Below, piece after piece: positions 22,242 through 34,072 of a DNA stretch of 64,000 bases. How positions within the stretch are numbered: position 1 is the stretch's first letter; every line of letters starts with the position of its first letter. The translations under genes and the position numbers were made by a program. The notes below the pieces were generated by a model. The model was not told where the DNA came from, made no database searches, and saw only the letters and a program-made list of their open reading frames with translations. Origin of the DNA: Vogesella oryzae (GTDB lineage: Bacteria > Pseudomonadota > Gammaproteobacteria > Burkholderiales > Chromobacteriaceae); contig NZ_CADEPL010000021.1 in NCBI RefSeq assembly GCF_902829295.1, positions 1 through 64,000 on the forward strand, in the 5' to 3' direction.

Positions 22242-22247
22242 ATTATA
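22242..22247 (-). promoter_or_regulatory. -10 element upstream of cysM
   Basis: On the minus strand an exact TATAAT lies about 22 nt before the cysM start. The -35 region at the proper distance (CGGAAC) is poor, so an activator may be needed; CysB is the usual candidate, but no site was identified. Confidence 0.5.
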
Positions 22248-22389
22248 CCGGCTTGCGTCCGGCCGTTCCGCACTGCGGCCAACCCTTGCGGCAACAACAA
22301 ATGCTTTTACAAACAAAATCAGTTACTTGCAGCAGAAAGTCGCTTTGGAATTTTGCAGCACTTGAATATAACCGGATGATCACACCAGG

Positions 22390-23061
22390 TTACAGCACCG
22401 GCCACGGCAGCGCTGCCGGCGGGTTGGCCGCCAGATAGTCGGCCAGCTGCGGTTGCGGCCAACCTTCGCCATGTTGGGGCGGGCTGCTGAACCCGAACGT
22501 CTCGCCATCCAGCGCAAAACTCAGCGCATAGGCATGCAGATAGGTGCGGTCGGCGGCACTGCCGCCATACAGTGCATCGCCAAGAATGGGGGCGCCCAGC
22601 GACTTCATCGCCACCCGCAGCTGGTGGGTTTTGCCCGTGCGCGGGCGCAGCACGAACAGCCGCCGGCCCGGCGCCAGCGAGTGACTGAAGAACTGCGTCA
22701 CCGCCGGGTTCTGCTGCGTCTGGCACAGCTTCCACGCGCCGCCACGCCCCTTCTCCATATCGCCCTTGATCAGCCCCTGCTTGCGACTGGGTTTGGCATC
22801 GGACAGCGCCAGGTAATACTTCTGCACCTCGCGCCCGGCAAAGGCGGCCCCCAGCGCCGCCGCCACCGGCTGGCTGCGCGCCAGCACGATCAGGCCGGAG
22901 GTAACCTTGTCCAGCCGGTGCACCGGCCACAATGCCTCGTCCTGCAGGCCGGCGCGCACGATTTCCAGCAAGCCCGGCTCGTCGCCCTCGCGGTGGAAGC
23001 CGACACCCGGCGCCTTGGCAATCACGTAAAAACGCGGGTCGGTGGCAATCAGCTGGAACAT
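22390..23061 (-). CDS. RluA-family pseudouridine synthase
   Basis: A 223-residue protein with the RluA catalytic motif HRLDKVTSG (Asp about residue 51) and the RPRTGKTHQLRVAM motif. It isomerises uridine to pseudouridine in rRNA or tRNA; it lacks an S4 domain and is short, so the target is not clear. The ATG at 23061 gives the expected N-terminus; the longer frame is GC-rich noise. The 170-nt gap to cysM is AT-rich and holds the cysM promoter region. Confidence 0.88.
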   Translation of the reverse strand: MFQLIATDPRFYVIAKAPGVGFHREGDEPGLLEIVRAGLQDEALWPVHRLDKVTSGLIVLARSQPVAAALGAAFAGREVQKYYLALSDAKPSRKQGLIKGDMEKGRGGAWKLCQTQQNPAVTQFFSHSLAPGRRLFVLRPRTGKTHQLRVAMKSLGAPILGDALYGGSAADRTYLHAYALSFALDGETFGFSSPPQHGEGWPQPQLADYLAANPPAALPWPVL

Positions 23062-23143
23062 GCTGCGGGTCCGTGGGCGGGAAAAGGCGGCATTGTCGCG
23101 GCAGGCAGCGGCGGCGGCAAGCCGGCCGCTGCCACGCACCACC

Positions 23144-23629
23144 TTAGCCGCCGGTGGACTCTTCCATCTTGCGGGCCGCTTCCAGCCGCATCTGCTTGCG
23201 GATTTCGGCCTCGCGGAAGCGCTTCTTGTGGGTATCGGTATCCAGGCTCAGCGGTGGCACCGGCATAGCCTGGCCGTTGTCGTAAGCCACCATGGTGAAG
23301 TAGCAGCTGTTGGTGTGGCGCACACTGCGCTGCTGGATGTTTTCCGCCACAACCTTAATGCCGACTTCCATCGAGGTGCGGCCAACGTGGTTGACGCTGG
23401 CGTAGAAGGTCACCATCTCGCCGACGTGGATCGGCTGCTTGAACAGCACCTGGTCCACCGACAGCGTGACCACGTAGCAGCCGGCATAGCGGCTGGCACA
23501 GGCGTAGGCCACCTGATCCAGCAACTTCAGCAGCACGCCGCCGTGTACGTTGCCGGAAAAGTTGGCCATGTCCGGCGTCATCAATACCGACATGCTCAAC
23601 TCGCGCTGATTCATGCTCTGTTCACTCAT
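23144..23629 (-). CDS. hotdog-fold acyl-CoA thioesterase
   Basis: A 161-residue protein with the YciA/BFIT-type hotdog motif NFSGNVHGGVLLKLLDQVAYA, in which the Asp and the GNVHGG turn line the active site. Such enzymes hydrolyse acyl-CoA to free acid and CoA. The C-terminal tail is charged (KKRFREAEIRKQMRLEAARK). AGGGAAG precedes the ATG. It is divergent from the ABC exporter gene. Confidence 0.9.
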   Translation of the reverse strand: MSEQSMNQRELSMSVLMTPDMANFSGNVHGGVLLKLLDQVAYACASRYAGCYVVTLSVDQVLFKQPIHVGEMVTFYASVNHVGRTSMEVGIKVVAENIQQRSVRHTNSCYFTMVAYDNGQAMPVPPLSLDTDTHKKRFREAEIRKQMRLEAARKMEESTGG

Positions 23630-23764
23630 GTTGCTTCCCTGCCTTTTCGTTGCTGGCGCCTGCCCGGCCGCGCTGGCGGCACAAGCGACAACCTTGTTGG
23701 TCTGACCCTGCTTTCGATGACGGTCGCGTACAATGGCGCATCCCCGCTACTATCCACCACGGCC

Positions 23765-25528
23765 ATGAACTCTTCATTAACGCGACTGTTCCAGTACGCC
23801 CGCCACTACCGGCGGGATGCGTATCTTGCCAGCCTGTTCTCCGCCTGCAACAAGTTTTTCGACATCCTGCCGGAGGTGCTGATCGGTGTGGCGGTGGATG
23901 TGGTAGTCAGCAAGCAGGATTCATTCCTGGCCCGCCTCGGCATCACCGACACCTTCCACCAGCTGCTGTGGCTGGGGCTGCTCACCGTGCTGATCTGGGG
24001 CGGAGAGTCGCTGTTCGAATACCTGTACCAGCTGCGCTGGCGCAACCTGGCGCAGAACCTGCAGCACGATTTGCGGCTGGACGCCTACCGCCACGTGCAG
24101 AAGCTGCCGCTGGCCTATTTCGAGAACAAGAGCACCGGCAACCTGCTGTCCATCCTCAACGACGACATCAACCAGATGGAGCGCTTTCTCAACGGCGGCG
24201 CCAACAGCATCATCCAGGTGTTGTGCTCCAGCGTGCTGGTCAGCGCGGTGTTCTTCTACCTAGCGCCTACCCTCGCCGCCATCGCACTGTTTCCGGTGCC
24301 GCTGATCCTGTTCGGCACCTTCTGGTTCCAGCGCCGCATCGCGCCGCGCTATGCCGCGGTGCGCGAGGCCGCCGGGGTGGTCAACGGTCGGCTGAACAAC
24401 AATCTGCTCGGCATCGCCACCATCAAGGCGTTTACCGCCGAGGAGTTCGAGGCAGGCCATATCCGCGAGGCCAGCGAGCGCTACCGTGCGGCCAACGCCA
24501 ACGCCATCCGCCTGTCGTCCGCCATCATTCCGGTGATCCGCATGGCGATCCTGGGCGGCTTCGTGGTCACGCTGATCTACGGCGGCTACCTGGCGCTGTC
24601 CGGCGCCATCGGCGTCGGCAGCTACTCGGTACTGGTGTACCTGACGCAGCGCCTGCTGTGGCCGCTGACCGGCCTGGCCGACATTGCCGACCTGTACCAG
24701 CGCTCGATGACCGCCATCGACCGCGTACTGGGCGTGTTGGCCGCACCACTGATCATCGACTACCACGGCCAGCCGCTGCCGGCGACGCAAGTATCCGGCA
24801 GTCTGGCTTTCAATCGGCTGACATTCGGCTACGGCGCGCAGCCGGTGTTGCAGGATGTCACGCTGCAGGTGCCCGCCGGCCACACCGTGGCCTTTGTCGG
24901 CGCCACCGGCTCCGGCAAGAGCACGCTGATCAAGCTGCTGCTGCGGTTTTACGAGTCGCCGCACGGCAGCATCACCCTCGATGGCCACGACATCCGCCAG
25001 CTGGCCCTGGCCGACCTGCGCCGCGCCATCGGCTACGTCAGCCAGGATGTGTTCCTGACCGACGGCACGGTGGCGGCCAACATCGCCTACGGCATGCCAC
25101 AGGCCAGCCGCGATGACATCATCGCCGCCGCGCGCGCCGCCGAGGCCGACGAGTTCATCGCCCGCCTGCCGCAAGGCTACGACACCCCGGTGGGCGAGCG
25201 CGGCCAGAAGCTGTCCGGCGGCCAGCGCCAGCGGCTGGCGCTGGCGCGCGCCATCCTGAAAGATCCGAAAATTCTGGTGCTGGACGAAGCCACCAGCGCG
25301 GTGGACAACGAGACCGAAGCCGCCATCCAGCGCTCGCTGGAGGTGGTGTCGCAGGGCCGCACTACGCTGGTGATCGCCCACCGCCTGTCCACCGTGCGCC
25401 ATGCCGACTGCATCCACGTGCTGGAACAGGGACGTATCGTCGAGACCGGCACCCACGAGCAGCTGCTGGCACGCAACGGCAGCTACGCCGCGCTGTGGCG
25501 GCTACAGACCGGCGAGCGCAGCCACTAG
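23765..25528 (+). CDS. ABC exporter, fused membrane and ATPase domains
   Basis: A 587-residue half-transporter: six membrane helices in the first 320 residues, then an ATPase domain with Walker [10 protein letters not shown], signature [16 protein letters not shown], Walker [13 protein letters not shown] and the His switch IAHRLST. It would work as a homodimer exporting lipid, peptide or drug-like substrates; the substrate is not visible. The frame extends upstream, but ATG 23765 fits the start of the membrane domain. A TACAAT hexamer at 23729 could be its -10, which argues against the earlier ATG at 23717. Confidence 0.9.
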   Translation: MNSSLTRLFQYARHYRRDAYLASLFSACNKFFDILPEVLIGVAVDVVVSKQDSFLARLGITDTFHQLLWLGLLTVLIWGGESLFEYLYQLRWRNLAQNLQHDLRLDAYRHVQKLPLAYFENKSTGNLLSILNDDINQMERFLNGGANSIIQVLCSSVLVSAVFFYLAPTLAAIALFPVPLILFGTFWFQRRIAPRYAAVREAAGVVNGRLNNNLLGIATIKAFTAEEFEAGHIREASERYRAANANAIRLSSAIIPVIRMAILGGFVVTLIYGGYLALSGAIGVGSYSVLVYLTQRLLWPLTGLADIADLYQRSMTAIDRVLGVLAAPLIIDYHGQPLPATQVSGSLAFNRLTFGYGAQPVLQDVTLQVPAGHTVAFVGATGSGKSTLIKLLLRFYESPHGSITLDGHDIRQLALADLRRAIGYVSQDVFLTDGTVAANIAYGMPQASRDDIIAAARAAEADEFIARLPQGYDTPVGERGQKLSGGQRQRLALARAILKDPKILVLDEATSAVDNETEAAIQRSLEVVSQGRTTLVIAHRLSTVRHADCIHVLEQGRIVETGTHEQLLARNGSYAALWRLQTGERSH

Positions 25529-25533
25529 CAACA

Positions 25534-25553
25534 TGCGGCCAACGTTGGCCGCA
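25534..25553. repeat. 20-bp perfect palindrome of two TGCGGCCAAC repeats
   Basis: TGCGGCCAACGTTGGCCGCA lies six bases after the ABC exporter stop. It is two complete copies of the window-wide repeat, head to head with no spacer. Confidence 0.9.
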
Positions 25554-25558
25554 ACGAC

Positions 25559-25583
25559 AAGGGCGTGCCTGCGGCACGCCCTT
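25559..25583 (+). terminator. terminator of the ABC exporter gene
   Basis: AAGGGCGTGCC and GGCACGCCCTT pair around TGC and are followed by GCTTCTT. It lies directly after the repeat palindrome. Confidence 0.75.
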
Positions 25584-25642
25584 GCTTCTTGCCATACCGT
25601 CCGGCTATAACGGAATCAGCCCGCATAAGTGGCTGATTCAGC

Positions 25643-26200
25643 ATGAATATTTCCGGCATCTCTTCCTATGGCATGTACAACACTGCTTTGCGCAGCAGTG
25701 ACGGGGATTTGTCGACTATTGCGGACAGCTCGCCCGGCTATAGCAGCGGAGTCAGCCAGAACGGTCAGCTCAGCGACGCCGACAAGGCCCTGGTACGGCA
25801 ACTGCAGCAGCGCGACCGCACCGTACGCACCCACGAACAGGCGCACCTGGCCGCCGCCAGCGGCATCAGCATCAGCGGCCCCAGCTACCACTACCAGACC
25901 GGCCCGGACGGCCAGCGCTATGCCATCGGCGGCAGTGTCGATATCGACGCATCACCGGGACGTACTCCACAGGAAACTGCCGACAAGGCCCGCATCATCC
26001 AGCGTGCCGCGCTGGCGCCGGCCCAGCCCTCCGGCCCCGACATGGCCATCGCCGCCCGCGCCCGCCAGATGGAGCTGCAGGCGCTGGCGGAACAGGCCCA
26101 GCAACAGCAGCAGCAAGGCAAGGTCGGCCAGGCCTACCAGCCCGCCTCCGCCAATCCGGCCCGCAATGCGCTGGGCAACGGCATCGACATTCACGCCTAA
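25643..26200 (+). CDS. putative metalloprotease, SprA-related family
   Basis: A 185-residue protein with HEQAH at residues 64-68, an HExxH-type zinc motif, inside RTHEQAHLAAASG. The following YQTGPDGQRYAIGGSVDID is characteristic of the SprA-related/CJM1_0395 family of putative metalloproteases. The first 45 residues are Ser/Gly-rich, and residues about 140-165 are Gln-rich. There is no signal peptide. Proteolytic activity is inferred from the motif only. It meets the next gene tail to tail, the stop codons overlapping. Confidence 0.82.
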   Translation: MNISGISSYGMYNTALRSSDGDLSTIADSSPGYSSGVSQNGQLSDADKALVRQLQQRDRTVRTHEQAHLAAASGISISGPSYHYQTGPDGQRYAIGGSVDIDASPGRTPQETADKARIIQRAALAPAQPSGPDMAIAARARQMELQALAEQAQQQQQQGKVGQAYQPASANPARNALGNGIDIHA

Positions 26201-26638
26201 AGCCAGCGTCGCACCCGCTGGCAATAATCCCGGTATTCGTCACCGAAACGCGCGGCCAACGCCCGCTCTTCCGGCCGGATCTGGAAACGGCCGATCCACA
26301 GCACGAACAGCAGCGGGCCGGCCAGCGCCGCCAGCTGCCCCAGCCATAGCGCCCACGCCAGCAGCAGACACAGCATGCCTAGATACATCGGGTTGCGGCT
26401 GAGGCGATAGAAACCGCTCACCACCAGCGCGCTGCTGTTCTGTGGCCGCAGCGGGTTGATGGTGGTGCGCTGACGGAAAAACGCCAGCACCGCGCTGCCA
26501 TCCAGCAGCAGGCCGCACACCGCCAGCGGCCAGCATAGCCAGCCCGCTACCGGCAACGTTGCCACGGGCAGTTGCTGCGCCAGCCAGTACATCAGGCCGG
26601 CACACAGCAGACCCAGCAGCGGCGGTGGCAGCTTGCAC

Positions 26639-26652
<14 letters not shown>
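26197..26652 (-). CDS. ICMT/PEMT-like membrane methyltransferase
   Basis: A 151-residue protein with four hydrophobic segments and the motif GFYRLSRNPMYLGMLCLLLAW followed by RPEERAL, typical of isoprenylcysteine carboxyl methyltransferase-like proteins (SAM-dependent, membrane-bound). The bacterial substrate is unknown. It overlaps the end of the metal ATPase gene by 14 nt and is probably cotranscribed with it. Confidence 0.8.
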
Positions 26653-28924
<2,272 letters not shown>

Positions 28925-28956
28925 CTTGGTCTCCGCTTGAAGTTTGTGTCATTGCA

Positions 28957-28981
28957 AACCCTGTAGTTACTATAGGGTCAA
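28957..28981. promoter_or_regulatory. MerR-type operator/promoter between zntA and cadR-like gene
   Basis: The dyad ACCCTGTAGT-T-ACTATAGGGT (28958-28978) lies in a leftward promoter with -35 TTGACC (28976-28981) and -10 TGCAAT, separated by 19 bases. An over-long spacer holding a dyad is the hallmark of MerR-activated promoters, here for zntA. Confidence 0.82.
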
Positions 28982-29003
28982 GACTTATCTCGGGAGCAAC
29001 TGC

Positions 29004-29441
29004 ATGCAGATCGGAGAACTGGCTAGGCGCGGCGGCTGCGATGCCGAAACCATCCGCTACTACGAACGCGAGGGCCTGTTGCCGGCACCGGCCCGTACCG
29101 CCAGCGGTTATCGCCGCTACGAACAGCCACACCTGGAGCAGCTGGCCTTTATCCGCCATTGCCGCTCGCTGGACATGTCGCTGGCCGACATCCGCCGGCT
29201 GGTGGACTATCACCAGCATCCGTCAGCGGCGCCGTGCGATGACATCAATGCGCTGCTGGATGCGCAGATCAGCCGCATCCACCAGCAGATCGCCAGCCTG
29301 CAACGGCTGGAGCAGCAGCTGCAAACCCTGCGCGCCCGCTGCGATGCACCGCACACCGTCGCCGACTGCGGCATTCTCAAATCGCTGGAAGGCGCCGCCA
29401 GTGGCGAAGGCTGCGTCTGCCATGCCGATGGCCCGGCGTAG
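29004..29441 (+). CDS. cadR: Cd(II)/Pb(II)-responsive MerR-family regulator
   Basis: A 145-residue MerR protein: HTH at residues 1-40 (MQIGELARRGGCDAETIRYYEREGLLP), a dimerisation helix, and Cys at 78 and 113 plus 122, matching the metal-binding pattern of CadR/PbrR. Extra Cys (137, 139) and His lie at the C-terminus. It would bind the dyad at 28958-28978 and activate zntA when Cd, Pb or Zn is present. The name cadR is a family-level call. The start at 29004 gives the conserved N-terminus. Confidence 0.87.
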   Translation: MQIGELARRGGCDAETIRYYEREGLLPAPARTASGYRRYEQPHLEQLAFIRHCRSLDMSLADIRRLVDYHQHPSAAPCDDINALLDAQISRIHQQIASLQRLEQQLQTLRARCDAPHTVADCGILKSLEGAASGEGCVCHADGPA

Positions 29442-29588
29442 GGCAACAGGGGCTGGCCGCCCTGCGCAACAGGCAGTATAGTTCCCGGTTCGCTGGCGAA
29501 AATAACTCATAAGTCATTAATAAATATAAATATTTACAAACAAGCCAGATACAAACCGGAAACATTCAACCCTGGAAAGCTCTGACTG

Positions 29589-30038
29589 ATGAAACTGCCT
29601 ACGCCCAAGATCTGCTCCGCCCTCGTCATTGCCAGCTGCCTGCTGGCCACCCCGGCCGCCGAGGCTATCTCGTTGTATTCCCTGTCCGAAAGCGTCAGCG
29701 CCACCGTCGGCAGCATCTCCGATTCCGTGCGTGGTTCGTCCAAAGCGCTGAACATTGCCGAAGGCGATTACAAGGTAGTGGACGTGGCCAAGGCCGACGA
29801 CAAGCCGGGCCAGCCCCGCCTGACACTGCAGGCGCTGAACGACCCGCAGCAGCCGCAGTTTTACCTGTTCCTGCCGCAAGCCGATGCGCGCCAGGCGGCG
29901 GTAAGCCAGGGCAATACCGTCACCGCCAGCAAGCGGCCGTACGGTCTGGCCTTTGCCAAAGCCGACACGACCACGCCGTTTGTGCTGGTGCTGGATCAGG
30001 CGTGGCTGAAAGAGCTGCAGCCGAACATCGTTTCCTGA
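29589..30038 (+). CDS. exported protein of unknown function, 149 aa
   Basis: I do not recognise a named family. The protein starts with a clear signal peptide (ICSALVIASCLLATPAAEA), followed by a short Ser-rich helix and a small domain containing YKVVDVAKAD, PQFYLFLPQADARQAAVSQG and PFVLVLDQAWLKELQP. It is likely periplasmic. The 147-nt gap before it is AT-rich (TAATAAATATAAATATTT around 29517-29535) and could hold its promoter. It is followed after about 90 nt by a DUF2145 gene on the same strand, and the two may form a unit. Confidence 0.7.
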   Translation: MKLPTPKICSALVIASCLLATPAAEAISLYSLSESVSATVGSISDSVRGSSKALNIAEGDYKVVDVAKADDKPGQPRLTLQALNDPQQPQFYLFLPQADARQAAVSQGNTVTASKRPYGLAFAKADTTTPFVLVLDQAWLKELQPNIVS

Positions 30039-30125
30039 TCTGCCTTTGCTATCTGCCCGGCCAGGCAAGGCGGCATGCCGCCACTGCCGCGGCCGGGCTA
30101 TTGCCATTTGATGATTGCTTGCTCC

Positions 30126-31094
30126 ATGCCGCCACTGACCCGGCCCTGCGCCGCCCGCCTCGGCCAGCTGCTGAGTGCCATTTTGCTTGCCGGCTGCCTG
30201 CTGTTGGCCGCCTTGCCGGCCCGCGCCAACTCGCTGATGTTTTGCGACCGCCCGCCGGCACAATCTGCGGCACAGAAAAACCGCCTGCTGCTCTTCAGCG
30301 AGGCGGTAAAGCAAGTGCTGCAACGATCCGGCAGCCAGGCCGCCATCGTTGCCCGCGCCGGGCTGGATCTGGGGCGCTTCGGCATTCGCTACAGCCATGC
30401 CGGCATCAGCCTGCAGCAAAGCCCGAATACCCCGTGGTCGGTGCGCCAGCTGTACTACGCTTGCGATGACAGCCAGCCGCATATCTACGACCAGGGATTA
30501 TCCGGCTTCCTGCTCGACAGCCACCAGCAGGACAGCGCCTATGTCTCCATCGTGCTGCTGCCGCAACCTGCCGAGCAGCAGCTGCTCGCCGCGGCCCTGA
30601 ATCGCGAACAGGTGCTGGCGATGCTGGGCGCCGACTACAGCGCCAATGCCTATGCGTTTTCCAGCCAGTACCAGAACTGCAACCAGTGGCTGATGGAGTT
30701 GCTGGCCAGCGCCTGGGGCAATTTGCCGGCCGGGGTGCCGGCCCGTGAGGCAGCACAGCACTGGCTGCAGCAACAGCAATACCAGCCCAGTACCGTCGAC
30801 GTGAAATACGGCTTCATGGTGTGGGCGGCGTATTTCGTGCCGCTGCTGCACAATGGCGACCACCCGGCGGCCAACCTTGTCGCCCGCCACTACCAGGTGA
30901 GCATGCCGGCGGCCATCGACCAGTTCGTGCAGACGCAGTGGCCGGCCAGCCGCCGCATCGAGCTGTGCGTGCGGGGCGAACAGCTGGTGGTGCATCAGGG
31001 CTGGGACAATATTGCCGATGGCTGCCAGCCGGGGGCGCAGGATCTGGTACGCCCGCTGGAGCAGGCCGCGGCCAGCGCCGCGCCGCTATCCTGA
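30126..31094 (+). CDS. DUF2145 family exported protein
   Basis: A protein of about 320 residues with an N-terminal signal sequence (LLSAILLAGCLLLAALPARA) and the DUF2145 pattern LFSEAVKQVLQRSG, VARAGLDLGRFGIRYSHAG, NCNQWLMELLA. The conserved His and Cys in RYSHAG and QNCNQW recall NlpC/P60-type permuted papain folds, but this is only a resemblance. The start could also be ATG 30111 or 30075; none has a good Shine-Dalgarno. A strong terminator follows. Confidence 0.78.
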   Translation: MPPLTRPCAARLGQLLSAILLAGCLLLAALPARANSLMFCDRPPAQSAAQKNRLLLFSEAVKQVLQRSGSQAAIVARAGLDLGRFGIRYSHAGISLQQSPNTPWSVRQLYYACDDSQPHIYDQGLSGFLLDSHQQDSAYVSIVLLPQPAEQQLLAAALNREQVLAMLGADYSANAYAFSSQYQNCNQWLMELLASAWGNLPAGVPAREAAQHWLQQQQYQPSTVDVKYGFMVWAAYFVPLLHNGDHPAANLVARHYQVSMPAAIDQFVQTQWPASRRIELCVRGEQLVVHQGWDNIADGCQPGAQDLVRPLEQAAASAAPLS

Positions 31095-31111
31095 GCGCCA
31101 ACCGCGCATAA

Positions 31112-31139
31112 AAAAAGGCAGCCCGCAGGCTGCCTTTTT
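31112..31139. terminator. bidirectional terminator after DUF2145 gene / ilvD
   Basis: AAAAAGGCAGCC and GGCTGCCTTTTT pair around CGCA, between convergent genes, with A-run and T-run in the stem. A repeat pair (31147-31164) follows at once. Confidence 0.9.
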
Positions 31140-31146
31140 GCCGTCT

Positions 31147-31164
31147 GCGGCCAACCTTGGCCGC
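31147..31164. repeat. inverted GCGGCCAA / TTGGCCGC pair before ilvD stop
   Basis: Two cores of the window-wide repeat lie head to head with CC between them, just beyond the ilvD stop codon. Confidence 0.8.
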
Positions 31165-31170
31165 CAGCGT

Positions 31171-33027
31171 TTACTTGCGTTCCACCTGCGATACGTCACG
31201 CACCGCGCCGGTATCGGCACTGGTGGTCATCGCGGCATAGGCGCGCAGTGCGGCGCTGACCGTACGCTCGCGGTCGACCGGCTTCCACGCGTCACGACCG
31301 CGCGCCTCCATCCTGGTACGGCGATGTGCCAGTTCCTCGTCGGACACCGCCAGGTGGATGGTGCGGTTGGGGATATCGATCTCCAGGGTATCGCCTTCTT
31401 CTGCCAGACCGATGGTGCCGCCTTCGGCGGCTTCCGGCGACACGTGGCCGATGGACAGACCGGAAGTACCGCCGGAGAAGCGGCCGTCAGTCAGCAGTGC
31501 GCAGGCCTTGCCCAGCCCCTTGGACTTCAGGTAGCTGGTCGGGTACAGCATTTCCTGCATGCCCGGACCGCCTTTCGGGCCTTCGTAGCGGATCAGCACC
31601 ACGTCGCCGGCCACGATCTGGTCGGCAAGAATCGCCGCCACCGAGGCGTCCTGGCTTTCGAAAATGCGCACGCGGCCGGTGAACTTGAGGATGGAATCAT
31701 CCACACCGGCGGTCTTCACGATGCAGCCGCGCTCGGCGATGTTGCCGTACAGCACCGCCAGACCGCCGTCCTGCGAGTAGGCATGGGCCTTGTCGCGGAT
31801 GCAGCCTTCGGCACGGTCGTTATCCACCGTCGGATAGCGCATGCTCTGGCTGAAGGCGATGGTGGTCGGCACCCCGCCCGGCGCGGCGCGATAGAAGCGC
31901 TGAGCCTCGCTGTCTTCACCGTGGCGCATGATATCCCACGCTTCCAGACCGGCGCCCAGCGTCGGGCTATGCACGGTCGGCACGTCGCGATGGATCAGGC
32001 CGGCACGGTCCAGCTCGGCCAGAATCGCCACCACGCCACCGGCGCGATGCACGTCTTCCATGTGGTACTTCTGCGTCGCCGGCGCCACTTTGGACAGGCA
32101 CGGTACGGCGCGCGAAATGCGGTCGATGTCGGCCATCTTGAAGTCGACGCCGGCCTCGTTGGCCGCGGCCAGCAGGTGCAGCACGGTATTGGTGGAGCCG
32201 CCCATGGCCACGTCCAGGCTCATGGCGTTCTCGAACGCCTGCTTGGTGGCGATGCTGCGCGGCAGGATGGAGTAGTCCTCCTGCTCGTAATGGCGCTTGG
32301 CCAGTTCCACGATCAGGCGGCCGGCCTTGAGGAACAGTTCCTTGCGGTCGGCGTGGGTGGCCACCAGCGAGCCGTTACCCGGCAGCGACAGGCCCAGCGC
32401 TTCGGTGAGGCAGTTCATCGAGTTGGCGGTAAACATGCCGGAGCAGGAGCCACAGGTCGGGCAGGCAGAGCGTTCCACCTTGTCCACTTCCTCATCGGAC
32501 ACCGCGCTGTTGGCCGCTTCCACCATGGCATCGACCAGGTCTAGCTTGCGGATGTCGTTGCCCCACTGCACCTTGCCGGCCTCCATCGGGCCGCCGGAGA
32601 CGAACACCACCGGGATATTCAGGCGCATGGCGGCCATCAGCATGCCGGGGGTGATCTTGTCGCAGTTGGAGATGCACACCAGTGCGTCGGCACAGTGGGC
32701 ATTGACCATGTATTCCACGCTGTCGGCGATCAGGTCGCGCGATGGCAGCGAATACAGCATGCCGCCGTGGCCCATGGCGATGCCGTCGTCCACAGCGATG
32801 GTGTTGAATTCCTTGGCCACGCCACCGGCTTTTTCGATCTCGCGTGCCACCAGCTGGCCCATATTGTGCAGATGCACGTGGCCCGGCACGAACTGGGTGA
32901 AGCTGTTGGCGATGGCGATGATAGGCTTCTGGAAATCCTCGTCCTTCATGCCGGTGGCGCGCCACAGCGCGCGGGCGCCGGCCATGTTGCGGCCGGCAGT
33001 CGAGGTCTTGGAACGGTACTGGGGCAT
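31171..33027 (-). CDS. ilvD: dihydroxy-acid dehydratase
   Basis: A 618-residue iron-sulfur dehydratase of usual length. Cluster ligands are visible in [12 protein letters not shown] and [19 protein letters not shown]. It makes the 2-keto acids in valine, leucine and isoleucine synthesis. It starts with [22 protein letters not shown]. It is monocistronic here; the 242-nt gap to lgt holds a short hairpin (about 33063-33083, GCAGCCGGC/GCTGGCTGC) in the ilvD leader. Confidence 0.97.
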   Translation of the reverse strand: MPQYRSKTSTAGRNMAGARALWRATGMKDEDFQKPIIAIANSFTQFVPGHVHLHNMGQLVAREIEKAGGVAKEFNTIAVDDGIAMGHGGMLYSLPSRDLIADSVEYMVNAHCADALVCISNCDKITPGMLMAAMRLNIPVVFVSGGPMEAGKVQWGNDIRKLDLVDAMVEAANSAVSDEEVDKVERSACPTCGSCSGMFTANSMNCLTEALGLSLPGNGSLVATHADRKELFLKAGRLIVELAKRHYEQEDYSILPRSIATKQAFENAMSLDVAMGGSTNTVLHLLAAANEAGVDFKMADIDRISRAVPCLSKVAPATQKYHMEDVHRAGGVVAILAELDRAGLIHRDVPTVHSPTLGAGLEAWDIMRHGEDSEAQRFYRAAPGGVPTTIAFSQSMRYPTVDNDRAEGCIRDKAHAYSQDGGLAVLYGNIAERGCIVKTAGVDDSILKFTGRVRIFESQDASVAAILADQIVAGDVVLIRYEGPKGGPGMQEMLYPTSYLKSKGLGKACALLTDGRFSGGTSGLSIGHVSPEAAEGGTIGLAEEGDTLEIDIPNRTIHLAVSDEELAHRRTRMEARGRDAWKPVDRERTVSAALRAYAAMTTSADTGAVRDVSQVERK

Positions 33028-33218
33028 GGTGAATCCTTGAATGTCTCTGAATCTTTATCCCGCAGCCGGCATCGCTGGCTGCAGCTTGCATGTAGGGTGC
33101 GCGCATCCGTCAGCCGGCTTCTGTGAGCCGGTCGCAGGAACTTCCGGGTAATGGAAGTTTCTGTATTGCTGCGTGGGCTGGTCCGGGTATCGACACCACG
33201 CTGCCGGACGCTTTTTCG

Positions 33219-33224
33219 TATAAT
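33219..33224 (+). promoter_or_regulatory. -10 element upstream of lgt
   Basis: An exact TATAAT lies 45 nt before the lgt start, in GTATAATCCGCG. A convincing -35 was not seen. Confidence 0.5.
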
Positions 33225-33269
33225 CCGCGTCTATCGTCCTCTTTTACCGCAAACGCACATAACTGACAA

Positions 33270-34070
33270 ATGCTGATCCATCCCCAGTTCGACCCTGTCG
33301 CCATCCATCTCGGCCCGCTGGCCGTGCACTGGTACGGCCTGATGTATCTTCTCGGCTTCGTGCTGTTCCTCGTGCTGGGCAATTACCGCATCCGCCAGCA
33401 GCCGGACGGTATCTGGAGCAGCAAGGATCTGGACGACTTTCTGACCTGGGCGGTCATCGGCGTGGTGGCAGGCGGTCGCCTTGGCGAAGTGCTGTTCTAC
33501 CAGCCCGGCTACTACCTGTCGCATCCGGCCGAAATCCTGATGGTGTGGAAAGGCGGCATGAGCTTCCACGGCGGTTTCATCGGTGTGCTGGTGGCCATGG
33601 CGCTGTTCGCGCGCAAGAAAGGCGTCAGCTTCTGGCAGATCAGCGATTTTGTCGCCCCGCTGGTGCCGACAGGGTTGGCCGCAGGCCGGCTCGGCAACTT
33701 CATCAACGGCGAGTTGTGGGGCCGCCCGGCACCGGCCGATCTGCCGTGGGCGATGGTGTTCCCGCAGGTAGACCTGCTGCCGCGCCATCCGTCGCAGATT
33801 TACCAGGCGCTGCTGGAAGGGCTGACTCTGTTCCTCATCCTGTGGTTGTTTTCCGCCAAGCGCCGTCCGGTCGGCCAGATATCGGCGCTGTTCCTCGCCG
33901 GCTACGGTTTCTTCCGCTTCGTGGCCGAGTACTTCCGCACCCCGGACGCCGGCATCTTCGGCCAGTCAGACGTGATCAGCATGGGCCAGTGGCTGAGCCT
34001 GCCGATGATCATCGCCGGCGCGGCGCTGTTCGTGTGGTTCGGCCAGCGCGCGCAGCGCGGCGCCGCCTAG
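33270..34070 (+). CDS. lgt: prolipoprotein diacylglyceryl transferase
   Basis: A 266-residue polytopic inner-membrane protein with the Lgt signatures [21 protein letters not shown] and [15 protein letters not shown] (the conserved Arg/Asn/Glu region). It transfers diacylglycerol from phosphatidylglycerol to the lipobox Cys of prolipoproteins. The next gene, two bases downstream, encodes a small lipoprotein. Confidence 0.96.
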   Translation: MLIHPQFDPVAIHLGPLAVHWYGLMYLLGFVLFLVLGNYRIRQQPDGIWSSKDLDDFLTWAVIGVVAGGRLGEVLFYQPGYYLSHPAEILMVWKGGMSFHGGFIGVLVAMALFARKKGVSFWQISDFVAPLVPTGLAAGRLGNFINGELWGRPAPADLPWAMVFPQVDLLPRHPSQIYQALLEGLTLFLILWLFSAKRRPVGQISALFLAGYGFFRFVAEYFRTPDAGIFGQSDVISMGQWLSLPMIIAGAALFVWFGQRAQRGAA

Positions 34071-34072
34071 CC

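Noticed and set aside
33063-33083. Riboswitch upstream of ilvD
   Set aside because: Only one short hairpin with a mismatch is seen, without terminator or peptide attenuator rich in Ile/Val/Leu codons.
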